A stretch of 64,000 bases of DNA from Terriglobales bacterium (GTDB taxonomy: Bacteria; Acidobacteriota; Terriglobia; Terriglobales; Acidobacteriaceae). Positions within the stretch are counted from its first letter, which is position 1, and every line of letters begins with the position of its first letter. The notes below the pieces were generated by a model. It had not been told where the DNA came from, ran no database searches, and saw nothing but the letters and a program-made list of their open reading frames with translations. Positions 36,904-47,604 of this stretch are shown piece after piece. The stretch spans positions 90,659 through 154,658 of the forward strand of contig DATMAB010000013.1 in assembly GCA_035573675.1 (NCBI GenBank), written 5' to 3'. The position numbers and the translations under genes are program-made.

Positions 36904-38566
36904 TGGCCACCTGCTGTGCGGTTTCCGGGACGGCAGCGGGCGCTCCGGGCACGTCGGGAACGTCGGCACGCTTGATTTCGAGCAGGAACTCGGCGCCCTG
37001 GCCATCAGCCGAGTGCACCGAGATGCGGGCGTCATGCGCCTGCACGATCTGGTAGACGATGGCCAGGCCCAGGCCCATGCCGCCCTCGAAGTCGGACTGG
37101 AAGGGCTCGAAGATCTTGTCCAGCTTGTCCGGGGGGATGCCATGGCCGGTGTCGGCGAAACGGATCTGCCACCACCCGTTCCGGGGAAGCAGCGAGACGC
37201 TGAGCGTGCCGCCTTCGGGCATGGCGCGGACCGCGTTCTCACACAAGTTCCAGAAGACCTGTTTCATGCGGTTGCCGTCCACGATAGCGTGGGCCTCCGC
37301 GGTCCGGTAGTCGCGCACGATGTGGAAGGGCGCGTGGGCGGGCTGGGGCCGGTTCTCCAGCAGCTTGAGCGTGTCCTCGAGCAGAGGCCGAAGATCGTGG
37401 CGGGAAAACTCGTAGCCCTTCTCGCGCGAGTAGGCCAGGAACTCGTTGATGATGTTGTTCAGGCGCTGGGATTCGCGGGTGACGATCTCGGCCAGGGTGC
37501 GCTGCTCGTCGTCGAGCGGCGAATGCTCGGAGAGGGCCTTCACGGAGCCGGCAATGGAAGAGAGCGGATTCTTGATCTCGTGGGCGATGCCCTCGGCCAT
37601 GCGGCCGACGGCGGCCAGGCGGTCGCGCATGCGGACTTCGCGCTCCAGGCGGCGGATGTCGGTGAGGTCGTCGAAGGCGTAGACGTACCCGATGGTGCCG
37701 CGCTCGGGCACCGTAAGCGCCGAAGCGGTGACGGCGAACGTCTTCTCCTGGCCGCTGGGCGACTGGTAGCGGACCTCGCCGTGGGTGCGGAAGGAGCCCA
37801 CCGCCGGCAGCCGGTCGAGGAAAAGACGGTTCACCGGGAGCCCGAAGACTTCGGCGGCCCGGCGCTCGAGCAATCGCTGGCCCGGGGCATTGAGCAGGCT
37901 GATGTGGCCATCGAGCCCGGTGGTGATCAGGCCGCCACTCATGGAGTTGATGATGTTCTCGTGCAGGGCCTGCAGGTTTTCCAGGGCGCCCGAGGCGTCC
38001 TGCAGTTGCACGTCCACCTGCCGCAGCTTCATGGCCAGCGTGCTGGAAAGATAGGCGATCAGCAGGTAACCGAACAGGTTGATGAAGATAGTGGCCTGAA
38101 GCGCCTTCAGGTCGGGACGGGTCACGGAGAAAGGACGGATCACTTCGAACACATAGGTCAGCTCCAGGAGCGCCCCGTAGCAGATGAAGGAGAGCGCGGC
38201 CACCAGGTAGGCCCAGGCGCGGGTCATCAGGATGCTGGCCACGATGACCACCAGCGGAAACAGGAAGATGTGGAAATAGGAGTCGATGCCGCCGGTGACG
38301 TAGACCACCACTGTGGCGAAGAGCAGATCGGTGAAGACCTGCAAGCGGGCTTGCATCCGGTAGTCGTCCCAGAGGGAGACCAGCAGGGCAAAAAAGACAG
38401 CGATGGTGTACCAGAGCAGGATGACGGAGAGAAAGATGTTCTCCGGAACGTTGGTGCGGGTAAGCCGGATGATGGCCAGCTCGATGGCCAGCAGGAAGGT
38501 GATGACAATGATGCGCACCTTGACCAGCCAGGCCAGCCAGGTGCGCTCGTTGAATTCCGGTGTCAT
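36896..38566 (-). CDS. pilS: Membrane sensor histidine kinase, PilS type
   Basis: This 556-residue kinase has about six membrane helices in the first 190 residues (VRIIVITFLLAIELAIIRLT, then HIFLFPLVVIVASILMTRAW). A PAS domain (about 205-325) and the HisKA box with phospho-His in GIAHEIKNPLSS follow. The ATPase has N-box NLCENAVRAMPEGG, FADTGHGIPPDKLDKIFEPF and GMGLGLAIVYQIVQ. It is partnered with the downstream pilR. It lies between pilC and pilR, the usual type IV pilus arrangement. Confidence 0.93.
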
Positions 38567-38607
38567 CCTTCAGCCCGGCCGCGGAGAAAGGGTCGGAGTC
38601 CGCGGAG

Positions 38608-38633
38608 GCGTCCCGGGCGCAAGCCCGGGACGC
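38608..38633. repeat. 11-bp perfect palindrome, GCAA loop
   Basis: GCGTCCCGGGC-GCAA-GCCCGGGACGC lies between pilC and pilS. There is no T tract, so it looks like the dispersed small palindromes; it could still attenuate or stabilise the pil mRNA. Confidence 0.8.
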
Positions 38634-38643
38634 CGTTCGAGTC

Positions 38644-39870
38644 TCAGCCCGACAGTTTGCCGATCATGGCGAACAGCGGCAGATAGAGAGCAATGATGAT
38701 GCCGCCGACGGCCACGCCCAGGAAGCCGATCATCATGGGCTCCAGCAAGGTGAGCATGTCCTTGGTGGCAGCATCGACCTCGTCCTCGTAGAAATCCGCG
38801 ATCTTTTGCAGCATGGCATCCATGGCGCCGGTGGCCTCGCCCACGCCGATCATCTGCGACACCATGTTGGGGAAGACGCCGCTCTCCCGCAAGGGATCGA
38901 CAATGGTGCGGCCCTGTTCGATGGCGCTGCGCACTTTCATGAGCGCCTCCTCCATCACGGCGTTGCCCGAGGTGCGGGCAGTGATGGTGAGCCCGTCGAG
39001 GATGGGTACGCCGGAGGCGATCAGCGTGCCCAGCGTGCGGGTGAAGCGGGCCACGGCGATCTTGCGCAGCAACATGCCGATGACCGGCAGGTTGAGCATG
39101 AACTTGTCGAAGGCGTAGCGCCCGCGTGGATCCTTGAGGAACTGCTTGAAGCCCCAAACCAGCGCGATCACGCCCGGAATCCACAGCCACCAGAGCTTGA
39201 GGAAGAAGTAGCCCAGCCCGCCGCTGATGCCCAGCACGATGCGGGTGGGCAGGGGCAACTCGACCCCGAGTCCGGTGAACAGGTTCTTGAAGATGGGAAC
39301 GACGAAGATCATCAGACCGGCCACCACCAGGATGGCGATGCTGATGACGGAAACCGGGTAGATGAGGGCGGACTTGATGGCCGACTTGAGCTTGACCTCC
39401 TTCTCCACGTAGGTGGCCAGGCGCTGCAGGATCTGGTCGAGAATGCCGCCCGTCTCGCCGGCCTCGATCATGTTGGTCTTGAGGTCGTCAAAGATGTTGG
39501 GGAACTGGCGCATGGCGTTGGCCAGCGTGGAACCGCCTTCCACCGAGGAGCGCACCCCGGTGATGGCGCGCTGGAAGGTGGCGTTTTCCTGGTTCGCAGC
39601 CAGGATTTCCAGACACTGCACCAGCGGCAGACCGGCATCGATCATGACCGAGAACTGGCGCAGGAAGATGCCGATATCCTTGGTGGCCACCTTGCCGGAA
39701 CCAAACTTCGGCAGGGCGAATTCTTTGCCCTTCTCCTTGATGGCGCTGGGGGTGATGCGCTCGCGGCGCAGCATCTGGTCCAGCACCTGTTTGTTGACCG
39801 CCACCCGTTCGCCGGAGACTTTGTTCCCGGTAGCATCCAGGCCGGTAAACGTGAACGTCGGCATATTCAC
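38644..39870 (-). CDS. pilC: Type IV pilus inner membrane platform protein PilC
   Basis: This 408-residue protein has the two repeated T2SSF domains (FLRQFSVMIDAGLPLVQCLE about residues 70-90, then ARFTRTLGTLIASGVPILDG about 270-290). Three membrane helices are seen (YPVSVISIAILVVAGLMIFV, then LWWLWIPGVIALVWG, and the final GVAVGGIIIALYLPLFAMIG). GETGGILDQILQRLATYVEK and GEATGAMDAMLQKIADFYED are the matching repeat ends. It anchors PilB/PilT to the pilus base. Confidence 0.97.
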   Translation of the reverse strand: MNMPTFTFTGLDATGNKVSGERVAVNKQVLDQMLRRERITPSAIKEKGKEFALPKFGSGKVATKDIGIFLRQFSVMIDAGLPLVQCLEILAANQENATFQRAITGVRSSVEGGSTLANAMRQFPNIFDDLKTNMIEAGETGGILDQILQRLATYVEKEVKLKSAIKSALIYPVSVISIAILVVAGLMIFVVPIFKNLFTGLGVELPLPTRIVLGISGGLGYFFLKLWWLWIPGVIALVWGFKQFLKDPRGRYAFDKFMLNLPVIGMLLRKIAVARFTRTLGTLIASGVPILDGLTITARTSGNAVMEEALMKVRSAIEQGRTIVDPLRESGVFPNMVSQMIGVGEATGAMDAMLQKIADFYEDEVDAATKDMLTLLEPMMIGFLGVAVGGIIIALYLPLFAMIGKLSG

Positions 39871-39904
39871 CTCCCGTGATTCGAATGCCTGGCGGCGCGA
39901 ACCC

Positions 39905-41014
39905 CTAGCGGCGCACCGCCGCCGGCGGCGCAGCCTTGCCGGCCGCGCCCCGGTTGATCATTTCCTGCAACTCGTCGGGGTTGGACGAGCGCTGCATAGC
40001 GGTTTCCAGCGTAATCAGCTTCTGGAAGTACAGCGAAGCCAGCGATTGGTTGAAGGTCTGCATGCCGAACTTGTCCTGCCCGGCCTGCATGGCGGAGTAA
40101 ATCTGGTGAATCTTGTCTTCACGGATCAGGTTGCGGATGGCGGCGTTGGGAATCAGGATCTCCATGGCCATGCAACGGCCCTGGCCGCCGATCTTGGGCA
40201 GGAGGGCCTGGCAGAGGATGCCCTCCAGCACCAGCGAGAGCTGGGCGCGGATCTGCGACTGCTGGTGCGCCGGGAATACGTCGATGACGCGGTTGATGGT
40301 GGAGGACGCAGAGTTGGTGTGCAAAGTCCCGAAGGTGAGGTGGCCGGTTTCCGCGATGCGCAGGGCGGATTCGATGGTCTCCAGGTCGCGCATCTCGCCG
40401 ATGAGCACGACGTCGGGGTCTTCGCGCAGTGCGGCGCGCAGGGCGTTGGTGAACGACTTGGTGTCGGAATGGACCTCGCGCTGGTTCACCAGGCACTTCT
40501 TGTGCTGGTGTACGAACTCGATGGGGTCCTCGATGGTGATCATGTGCTCGTGGCGCTCGCTGTTGATCTTGTCCAGCATGGCGGCGAGCGTGGTGGACTT
40601 GCCCGAACCGGTCGGGCCTGTCACCAGCACGAGGCCGCGCGGTTTCTCGCACAGCTTGGCGACGACCGGCGGCAGGTTGAGTTGCGCGAACGACTTGATC
40701 TCGAAGGGGATGACGCGGAAGACGGCGGCGGTGGCGCCGCGCTGGTTGAAGCAGTTGGCGCGGAAGCGCGCCAGGCCCTTCAGGCCGAAAGAGAAGTCCA
40801 GCTCCAAGTTCTCCTCGAAGCGGTGCTTCTGGGCGTCGGTCATGACGCTGTAGGCCAGTTGCTTGGTCTCCGCGGGCGTGAGCGGCGGCATGTCCAGCGG
40901 GTTCAGGTGCCCGTGCACGCGGATCTGGGGCGGCGAATTGGTGGTGATGTGGAGGTCGCTGCCTCCCATGTCGAGCATCTTCTTGAGCAGATCGCTCAGG
41001 GTCGCCGTAGCCAC
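39905..41014 (-). CDS. pilT: Type IV pilus retraction ATPase PilT
   Basis: This 369-residue ATPase has Walker A GPTGSGKST (about 133-141), the Asp box ITIEDPIEFVH, Walker B and LIGEMRDLETIESALRIAET, and the His box TLHTNSASSTINRVIDVFP. The C-terminal AIRNLIREDKIHQIYSAMQ motif is the retraction-specific signature that separates PilT from PilB. The ATG begins MATATLSDLLKKMLDMGGSD. It lies 25 bp downstream of pilB. Confidence 0.97.
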   Translation of the reverse strand: MATATLSDLLKKMLDMGGSDLHITTNSPPQIRVHGHLNPLDMPPLTPAETKQLAYSVMTDAQKHRFEENLELDFSFGLKGLARFRANCFNQRGATAAVFRVIPFEIKSFAQLNLPPVVAKLCEKPRGLVLVTGPTGSGKSTTLAAMLDKINSERHEHMITIEDPIEFVHQHKKCLVNQREVHSDTKSFTNALRAALREDPDVVLIGEMRDLETIESALRIAETGHLTFGTLHTNSASSTINRVIDVFPAHQQSQIRAQLSLVLEGILCQALLPKIGGQGRCMAMEILIPNAAIRNLIREDKIHQIYSAMQAGQDKFGMQTFNQSLASLYFQKLITLETAMQRSSNPDELQEMINRGAAGKAAPPAAVRR

Positions 41015-41039
41015 GATGATCCTCTCGCTTTCTCCGTAC

Positions 41040-42752
41040 TCAGTGCACGGTCTCGCGGGCCACTTCTTCCAGCGTCGTGACCCCGTCCATCACCTTGATG
41101 AGCCCGCTGCGGCGCAGCGTGAACATGCCGCGCTCCACGGCCTTCTTCTTGAGTTCGAGTGCCGAGGCACCCACCAGAATCAGCTCACGCAATTCGTCGT
41201 CGACTTCCATCACTTCATACAAACCGGCGCGGCCCTTGTAGCCGGTGTTGTTACAGGTGCCGCAACCCTTGCCCTTGAAGATCTTGGCCGTCTTGGCTTC
41301 GTCGGGACCGAAACCGGCCTCCACCTTGGCCTGGTAGGGCAGATCCACTTCCTCGATGCAATCCTTGCAGATGCGGCGCACCAGGCGCTGGGCCACGATG
41401 AGGTGCACCGAGGTGGCCACCAGGAAGGGCTCGATGCCCATGTTCATCAGCCGGCTGATGGTCTCCGGGGCGCCGTTGGTGTGCAGCGTGGACAGCACCA
41501 GGTGGCCGGTGAGCGCCGCCTTGATGGCGATTTCCGCGGTCTCGAAGTCGCGAATCTCGCCCACCAGGATGATGTTCGGGTCCTGGCGCAGGAAGGCGCG
41601 CAGCGCGGCGGCGAAGTTCAGCCCGATGGACTCCTTCATCTGCACCTGGTTGACCCCGGCGAGCTGGAACTCCACCGGGTCCTCGGCGGTCATGATGTTG
41701 GTGTCCGGCGTGTTTAACCGCGAGATGGCGGAGTACAGCGTGTTGGTTTTCCCCGACCCCGTCGGCCCGGTGACTAAGACCATGCCGAAGGGCTTGAGGA
41801 TGGCGCGCTCAAACTTGACCAGCGATTCGGGTTCGAAGCCGAGCTTGGTCATGTCAAGGCGCAGGTTTTCCTTGTCCAGCAGGCGGAGGACGATCTTCTC
41901 GCCCCAGAGCGTCGGCAGGGTGCTGACGCGGTAGTCGAGCTGTTTCTTGCGGCCGCCGATCTGCATCTTGAGCATGATGCGGCCGTCCTGCGGCAGGCGC
42001 TTCTCGCTGATATCCAGCTTGGCCATGATCTTGATGCGGGAGGTGATGGCGTCCTTGAGCTTGGCCGGCGGCGACATGATGGATTGCAGCATGCCGTCGA
42101 TGCGGAAACGGACCCGGTACTCCTTCTCGTAGGGCTCGATGTGGATGTCACTGGCGCCGCGCTTGACCGCATCGGAGAGGATGATGTTTACCAGTTTGAC
42201 AATCGGAGCCTCGTCGGCGGCCTTTTCCAGCTCGCCCAGGGCCATCTCCTCTTCTTCTGCCTGTAGCTCGACGTCGGCTTCGCCGCCCTCGACCTGGGCC
42301 ATGACCTTTTCCAGGTCCTCTTCCGCCGAGGTGCCGTAGGCCTTCTCGATGGCGGCCATGATGGCGCTCTCGGAGGCCACGACCGGCTCGATGTTGAAGC
42401 CGGTCATGAACTTGATGTCGTCCATGGCGAACACGTTGGTGGGATCGACCATGGCGATGGTCAGCGAAGCGCCCACGCGGCTGAGGGGCAGGATCTGATA
42501 GCGCTTGGCGGTCTCCTGCGGGACCAGCTTCACCACCGAAGAGTCCACTTCGAAATACTGCAGATTGATGGCGGGCACGCCGTACTGCCGGGAGAGGAAG
42601 TTGGTGACGTCGTCGTCGGTGAGGAAGCCCAGCTTGACCAGCGAGGAACCGAGCCGGCAGTTGTTCTCCTTCTGATGCTTGAGGGCCTGCTCCAACTGTT
42701 CGGTGTTGATGACCTTCTCTTTGACCAGGAGGTCGCCCAGCCTCTGTGACAT
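41040..42752 (-). CDS. pilB: Type IV pilus assembly ATPase PilB
   Basis: This 570-residue extension ATPase has an N-terminal MshE/GspE-type domain (MSQRLGDLLVKEKVINTEQL, then RLGSSLVKLGFLTDDDVTNF). An acidic linker (about 145-180) and the motor domain follow with Walker A GPTGSGKTN (about 329-337). The Asp box MTAEDPVEFQ, LVGEIRDFETAEIAIKAALT and the tetracysteine zinc site (CKDC ... CGTC) are present. ATG 42752 gives the canonical start; the frame's extra 43 upstream codons are leader. It is the first gene of the pil operon, with a strong promoter at 42861-42889. Confidence 0.97.
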   Translation of the reverse strand: MSQRLGDLLVKEKVINTEQLEQALKHQKENNCRLGSSLVKLGFLTDDDVTNFLSRQYGVPAINLQYFEVDSSVVKLVPQETAKRYQILPLSRVGASLTIAMVDPTNVFAMDDIKFMTGFNIEPVVASESAIMAAIEKAYGTSAEEDLEKVMAQVEGGEADVELQAEEEEMALGELEKAADEAPIVKLVNIILSDAVKRGASDIHIEPYEKEYRVRFRIDGMLQSIMSPPAKLKDAITSRIKIMAKLDISEKRLPQDGRIMLKMQIGGRKKQLDYRVSTLPTLWGEKIVLRLLDKENLRLDMTKLGFEPESLVKFERAILKPFGMVLVTGPTGSGKTNTLYSAISRLNTPDTNIMTAEDPVEFQLAGVNQVQMKESIGLNFAAALRAFLRQDPNIILVGEIRDFETAEIAIKAALTGHLVLSTLHTNGAPETISRLMNMGIEPFLVATSVHLIVAQRLVRRICKDCIEEVDLPYQAKVEAGFGPDEAKTAKIFKGKGCGTCNNTGYKGRAGLYEVMEVDDELRELILVGASALELKKKAVERGMFTLRRSGLIKVMDGVTTLEEVARETVH

Positions 42753-42860
42753 GATCCGGTTTCTCCCCTCCGGGAACGCGCTGGACTCGGCCCGCGCCGA
42801 CAGACCGAGGCGGCATGAATACGCACAGCGCCGCCGCGACGCACGCAGGGTGATTTTGGC

Positions 42861-42889
42861 GAATCCTATGCGGAGTGACAAGAAATGTC
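42861..42889 (-). promoter_or_regulatory. Promoter of the pilBTCSR operon
   Basis: Minus strand: perfect TTGACA (42884-42889), 17 bp, TAGGAT (42861-42866). The leader to pilB would be about 100 nt. Confidence 0.78.
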
Positions 42890-42980
42890 AATCGGCAGAT
42901 GTTATGACAGTGGTAAACCTTGGCCCGTCCGCAGCTGGTCCTTCCGGACATTTCCGCCGTGTCCTTCCGGGTTTGCGCTC

Positions 42981-42986
42981 TAGAAT
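42981..42986 (+). promoter_or_regulatory. -10 box (TAGAAT) placing a leaderless start
   Basis: TAGAAT ends 7 nt before the ATG at 42993, so the start codon would be at or next to the transcription start. The -35 is weak. Confidence 0.5.
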
Positions 42987-42992
42987 GCCCGG

Positions 42993-43853
42993 ATGGAGCG
43001 TGAACAGGCCCTTCGCCGCTACTACCGAGCCCTGCGGGCGGCCTGGGGACCGCAGAACTGGTGGCCGGCGAGGACTCAGTTCGAGGTAATCGCCGGCGCC
43101 TTCCTGACCCAGAACACCGCCTGGAGCAACGTGGAACGGGCGCTGCAGGCCATGCGTCGCGCCGGCGTACTTTCGGTCGCGGGCGTCCGGCGGACGCCCA
43201 GGCCACGCCTGGAGCGCCTGATCCGCTCCGCCGGTTACTTCCGCCAGAAGGCGCAGCGGCTGAAGAACTTTGTGCGCCACGTGGACGAGCGCTACGGTGG
43301 CTCACTCGCGCGCATGTTCGCCCGGCCCACTGCGGCACTGCGCGCAGAACTCCTGGCGCTGGACGGCATCGGTCCGGAGACGGCCGATTCCATCCTGCTC
43401 TACGCCGGCGGACACGCGTCGTTCGTCGTCGATGCCTATACGCACAGAATCCTTGAGCGGCACCGGATCATTGGCAAGAAGTGGCGGTACGAACAGATCC
43501 GTGAGCTGTTCCAGCGCGCGATGGTGCAAGACCAGGTGACTTCCCCTCAGGGCCTAAGGCCCGAGTCTGTAGTGGATCTCAACGGCCCGACCAAAGTCGG
43601 GCTCCTCCGAAGGCCAAGAGGTACGCTGTCTGGAAACTCGAAACTGGAAGCTCGAAACTCGCGGCTTCGCCCTCGCAAATACGAAGCGCCGAACGCGAGC
43701 GCGACAGCGCAGGTCTACAACGAGTATCACGCCCTGCTGGTGCGCGTAGGCAAACACCACTGCAAGAAGAAGCGGGCAGAGTGCTTGGGGTGTCCCCTGG
43801 AGCCGTTCTTGCCCCCGCGCCGGGGTTCAGCAGCGCCCGGCCGCGGAATATAA
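42993..43853 (+). CDS. Endonuclease III-like HhH-GPD protein with repeat insertion
   Basis: This 286-residue protein matches the HhH-GPD DNA glycosylase fold: FEVIAGAFLTQNTAWSNVER, the hairpin LDGIGPETADSILLYA (about 123-138) and VVDAYTHRILERH with the conserved Asp (about 147). The Lys that follows the hairpin in Nth (GxxKTA) is Glu here, so it should be monofunctional or repurposed. The FeS region keeps three cysteines (HHCKKKRAECLGC). Residues about 181-237 are an insertion between QRAMVQD and AQVYNEYHALLV, encoded by palindromes and a TSGAAAC heptamer array. The reading frame stays open. The ATG is next to a TAGAAT box. Confidence 0.85.
   Translation: MEREQALRRYYRALRAAWGPQNWWPARTQFEVIAGAFLTQNTAWSNVERALQAMRRAGVLSVAGVRRTPRPRLERLIRSAGYFRQKAQRLKNFVRHVDERYGGSLARMFARPTAALRAELLALDGIGPETADSILLYAGGHASFVVDAYTHRILERHRIIGKKWRYEQIRELFQRAMVQDQVTSPQGLRPESVVDLNGPTKVGLLRRPRGTLSGNSKLEARNSRLRPRKYEAPNASATAQVYNEYHALLVRVGKHHCKKKRAECLGCPLEPFLPPRRGSAAPGRGI
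43530..43703 (+). repeat. Composite repeat inside the endonuclease III-like gene
   Basis: It holds GGGCC-TAA-GGCCC (43550-43562), GCCCGAC-CAAA-GTCGGGC (43585-43602), and a heptamer array TGGAAAC, TCGAAAC, TGGAAGC, TCGAAAC (about 43624-43652). None of the heptamer frames contains a stop. Relatives of this protein go directly from the helix to QVYNEYHALL. Confidence 0.85.
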
Positions 43854-43854
43854 T
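43826..43854 (+). promoter_or_regulatory. Promoter of ntrYX
   Basis: TTCAGC (43826-43831), 17 bp, perfect TATAAT (43849-43854). Transcription would begin near 43861, inside the end of the preceding gene. Confidence 0.65.
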
Positions 43855-43860
43855 CTGGGC

Positions 43861-43947
43861 ATGACTCCGGACGCCCAGCCGGAGCGGGCCCTTTGTCTCC
43901 CGAACCGACAAGCCGGGAACCTGGCCGACGCCGCGTCGCAGCGCTGA
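43861..43947 (+). CDS. Possible leaderless leader peptide overlapping ntrY
   Basis: An ATG sits 7 nt after the TATAAT and opens a 28-codon frame (MTPDAQPERALCLPNRQAGN ...) ending at TGA 43945-43947, overlapping the start of ntrY in another frame. It may be a leader peptide. Alternatively an indel separates it from ntrY and it is ntrY's true N-terminus. Confidence 0.3.
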   Translation: MTPDAQPERALCLPNRQAGNLADAASQR

Positions 43948-46112
43948 TCGCACTGGCCCTCGGCATCTTCGTGCTGTTCGCGGTGGTGTTCTCGCAAGCG
44001 GCTTTCAACCTGACGTTTCTGCGGCCTTCCACCTCCGAGCAGACGCTGATCTTCACCGCGGTTTCCGCGCTGATTTTCCTGCTGCTGGTAGCGCTGACGT
44101 TCGTGCTGCTGCGCAACCTGCTGAAGCTGGTGGCGGAGCGGCGCGGCGGGGTGCTGGGCTCGAAGTTTCGTACCAAGATGGTGGTAGGCGCGCTCATGCT
44201 CTCCTTCGCGCCCGTCATCTTTCTGTTCCTGTTCGCCTACGGGCTGATGAACCGCTCCATCGACAAATGGTTCTCCAGCCCGGTGGAGGAGATGCGCGAG
44301 AACGCCAACGAGATCGCCGAACTGGTCTCCAGCTACGCGGCGCGCAACGCGCAGGCGGAGGCCGCGGCCATCGCGTCCTCTCCGGAGACGCTGCGGGCGT
44401 TCGAGACCGGCAACTTCGCCGGCGTGATGACCGAATTCCGCCGCCACGAAGCCACGCTGAAAGGCGGCTTCGCGCTGGCCCTCCTGGACGACCACGCGGT
44501 GGCCAGTTTCCGCGCGCCGGAAACGTGGCCCGTGCTGCGCGGGCGGTTGCCCAAGCCGGACGCCATCGGCGCCCCGCCGCGCGAGCCCTTCGCGTATCAA
44601 GGCGCAGAGTACATGCTGGGCGAGGCCAGGGTGCCGGGCGGCGGCCGCATCCTGGTGGCCATGCCGCTGCCGGAGAATTTTTCCGCCACCCTCAAGAGCC
44701 TGGAGGAAAGCCGCCGCAAGTCGCTGCAGTTGAGCGCGGAACGCAAGCTGGTGCGCCGCACCTACATGGGCATGCTCCTGCTGCTGACGGTGCTGGTGCT
44801 GTTCGCGGCCACCTGGTTCGCGCTTTTCCTTTCGCGGTTGGTCACGCGGCCAGTAGCGGCCCTGGCGGAAGCGACGCAGCAGATCTCCGCCGGCCATCTC
44901 GACTATCGCGTCGAAGTCGCGGCCGCCGACGAGCTCGGCGAGCTGGTGGCCAGCTTCAACCGCATGGCGGCGGAGCTGGAGCAGACGCGGCGGCAAATCG
45001 AGTCGTCGCGCAGCGAGCTGGCGCAGGCCATCGTGGCGCTGGAGGAGCGCCGCCGGCACATGGAGACCATTCTGGAAAGCACGCCTACCGGTGTGCTCTC
45101 GCTCGACGCCCAGGGCCGCGTGACGCGCGCCAACCAGGCCTTCGAGCGCATGTTCGCCGGCGCGGCGAACCGCGTGGCTGCCGGGACGCGCCTGCGCGAC
45201 CTGTTCTCCGCCGAAGTCGCGCAGGACCTGGAGCGCATGCTGCGCAAGGCCGACCGCATGGGCTCGACCTCGGCGCAGATGGAGATCGCGGTGCCGCGCG
45301 CTCGTCTGGAAACCATGGTGACGGCGGCTTCGCTGGACGCAGAATCGCGCGCGGCTTCGCCCCGGCTGGGGCACGTGCTGGTGTTCGAGGACCTCTCCGA
45401 GTTGCTGCGCGCCCAGAAGCAGGCGGCGTGGCGCGAAGTGGCTCGGCGCGTGGCCCACGAAATCAAGAATCCGCTCACCCCGATCGCGCTTTCGGCGGAA
45501 CGCATCCGCCGCCACCTGGAGCGCGGCACGGCGCCGGATTCAGAATCGGTCAAGGTCATCGAGGGCTGCGCGCAGACCATCGGCGAAGCCGTGGAGACGG
45601 TGCGCACGCTGGTGGACGAGTTCGCCGCCCTGGCGCGCTTCCCGGCCTCGCAGCCGCAACCGGCCAGCGTCAACGCCATCGTCGAGAGCGCGCTGGCGCT
45701 GTTCAACGGGCGGCTCGACGGCGTGAACGTGCGCACGTTCCTCGCGCCCGATCTCCCCGCCGTCATGGCCGATCCGGAAGCGCTCAAGCGCGCCCTGGCC
45801 AACCTGGTGGATAACGCCTGCGAGGCCATGCAAGGCTCGATGCTGCGCGAGGTCCACATCTCGACCGCGCTGGTAGGCCAGCGCGACGCGGTCGAAATCG
45901 TGGTCGCCGACACCGGCCACGGCGTCACACCGGAGCTGAAGGAGCGCCTCTTCCTGCCCTACTTCTCCACCAAGAAGCGCGGCACCGGACTGGGCCTGGC
46001 CATCGTCAGCCGCATCGTCGAGGACCACCACGGCTCCATCCGCGTGGAAGAGAACGCGCCGCTGGGGGCAAGGTTCATTATCGAACTGCCCGTAGCCCAG
46101 GGCAGCCTGTAG
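43893..46112 (+). CDS. ntrY: Membrane sensor histidine kinase, NtrY type
   Basis: This 739-residue kinase has two N-terminal helices (VAALIALALGIFVLFAVVF, then LIFTAVSALIFLLLVALTFV), a third (VGALMLSFAPVIFLFLFAYG), a periplasmic part and a fourth (MGMLLLLTVLVLFAATWFAL). HAMP, PAS (ILESTPTGVLSLDAQGRVTR), HisKA with VAHEIKNPLTPIALSAERIR and HATPase (VDNACEAMQGS, VADTGHGVTPELKERLFLPY, GTGLGLAIVSRIVE) follow. TTG at 43893 has GGAG at 43881. It is paired with ntrX. The TAG stop lies in a heptamer array. Confidence 0.92.
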   Translation: MSPEPTSREPGRRRVAALIALALGIFVLFAVVFSQAAFNLTFLRPSTSEQTLIFTAVSALIFLLLVALTFVLLRNLLKLVAERRGGVLGSKFRTKMVVGALMLSFAPVIFLFLFAYGLMNRSIDKWFSSPVEEMRENANEIAELVSSYAARNAQAEAAAIASSPETLRAFETGNFAGVMTEFRRHEATLKGGFALALLDDHAVASFRAPETWPVLRGRLPKPDAIGAPPREPFAYQGAEYMLGEARVPGGGRILVAMPLPENFSATLKSLEESRRKSLQLSAERKLVRRTYMGMLLLLTVLVLFAATWFALFLSRLVTRPVAALAEATQQISAGHLDYRVEVAAADELGELVASFNRMAAELEQTRRQIESSRSELAQAIVALEERRRHMETILESTPTGVLSLDAQGRVTRANQAFERMFAGAANRVAAGTRLRDLFSAEVAQDLERMLRKADRMGSTSAQMEIAVPRARLETMVTAASLDAESRAASPRLGHVLVFEDLSELLRAQKQAAWREVARRVAHEIKNPLTPIALSAERIRRHLERGTAPDSESVKVIEGCAQTIGEAVETVRTLVDEFAALARFPASQPQPASVNAIVESALALFNGRLDGVNVRTFLAPDLPAVMADPEALKRALANLVDNACEAMQGSMLREVHISTALVGQRDAVEIVVADTGHGVTPELKERLFLPYFSTKKRGTGLGLAIVSRIVEDHHGSIRVEENAPLGARFIIELPVAQGSL

Positions 46113-46221
46113 CTCCTAGCTTCTAGCCACTAGCTCCAGGCTTGGACTATCGGTTTCTCAGATTCTGCATGGAGCCCCTGACGCTGTAAGCTAGCAGCTA
46201 GTAGCTAGCGGCCAGAAGCTG
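46108..46221. repeat. Facing heptamer arrays, nnCTAGC and GCTAGnn
   Basis: 46108-46139 reads CTGTAGC, TCCTAGC, TTCTAGC, CACTAGC and includes the ntrY stop (46110-46112). 46190-46221 reads GCTAGCA, GCTAGTA, GCTAGCG, the inverted word, and ends a few bases before the ntrX ATG. The arms could pair between the two genes. Confidence 0.85.
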
Positions 46222-46227
46222 TCTTCT

Positions 46228-47601
<1,374 letters not shown>

Positions 47602-47604
<3 letters not shown>

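Noticed and set aside
38567..38643. Terminator between pilC and pilS
   Set aside because: The hairpin at 38608-38633 has no T tract and matches the dispersed small palindromes; the pil genes look like one operon.
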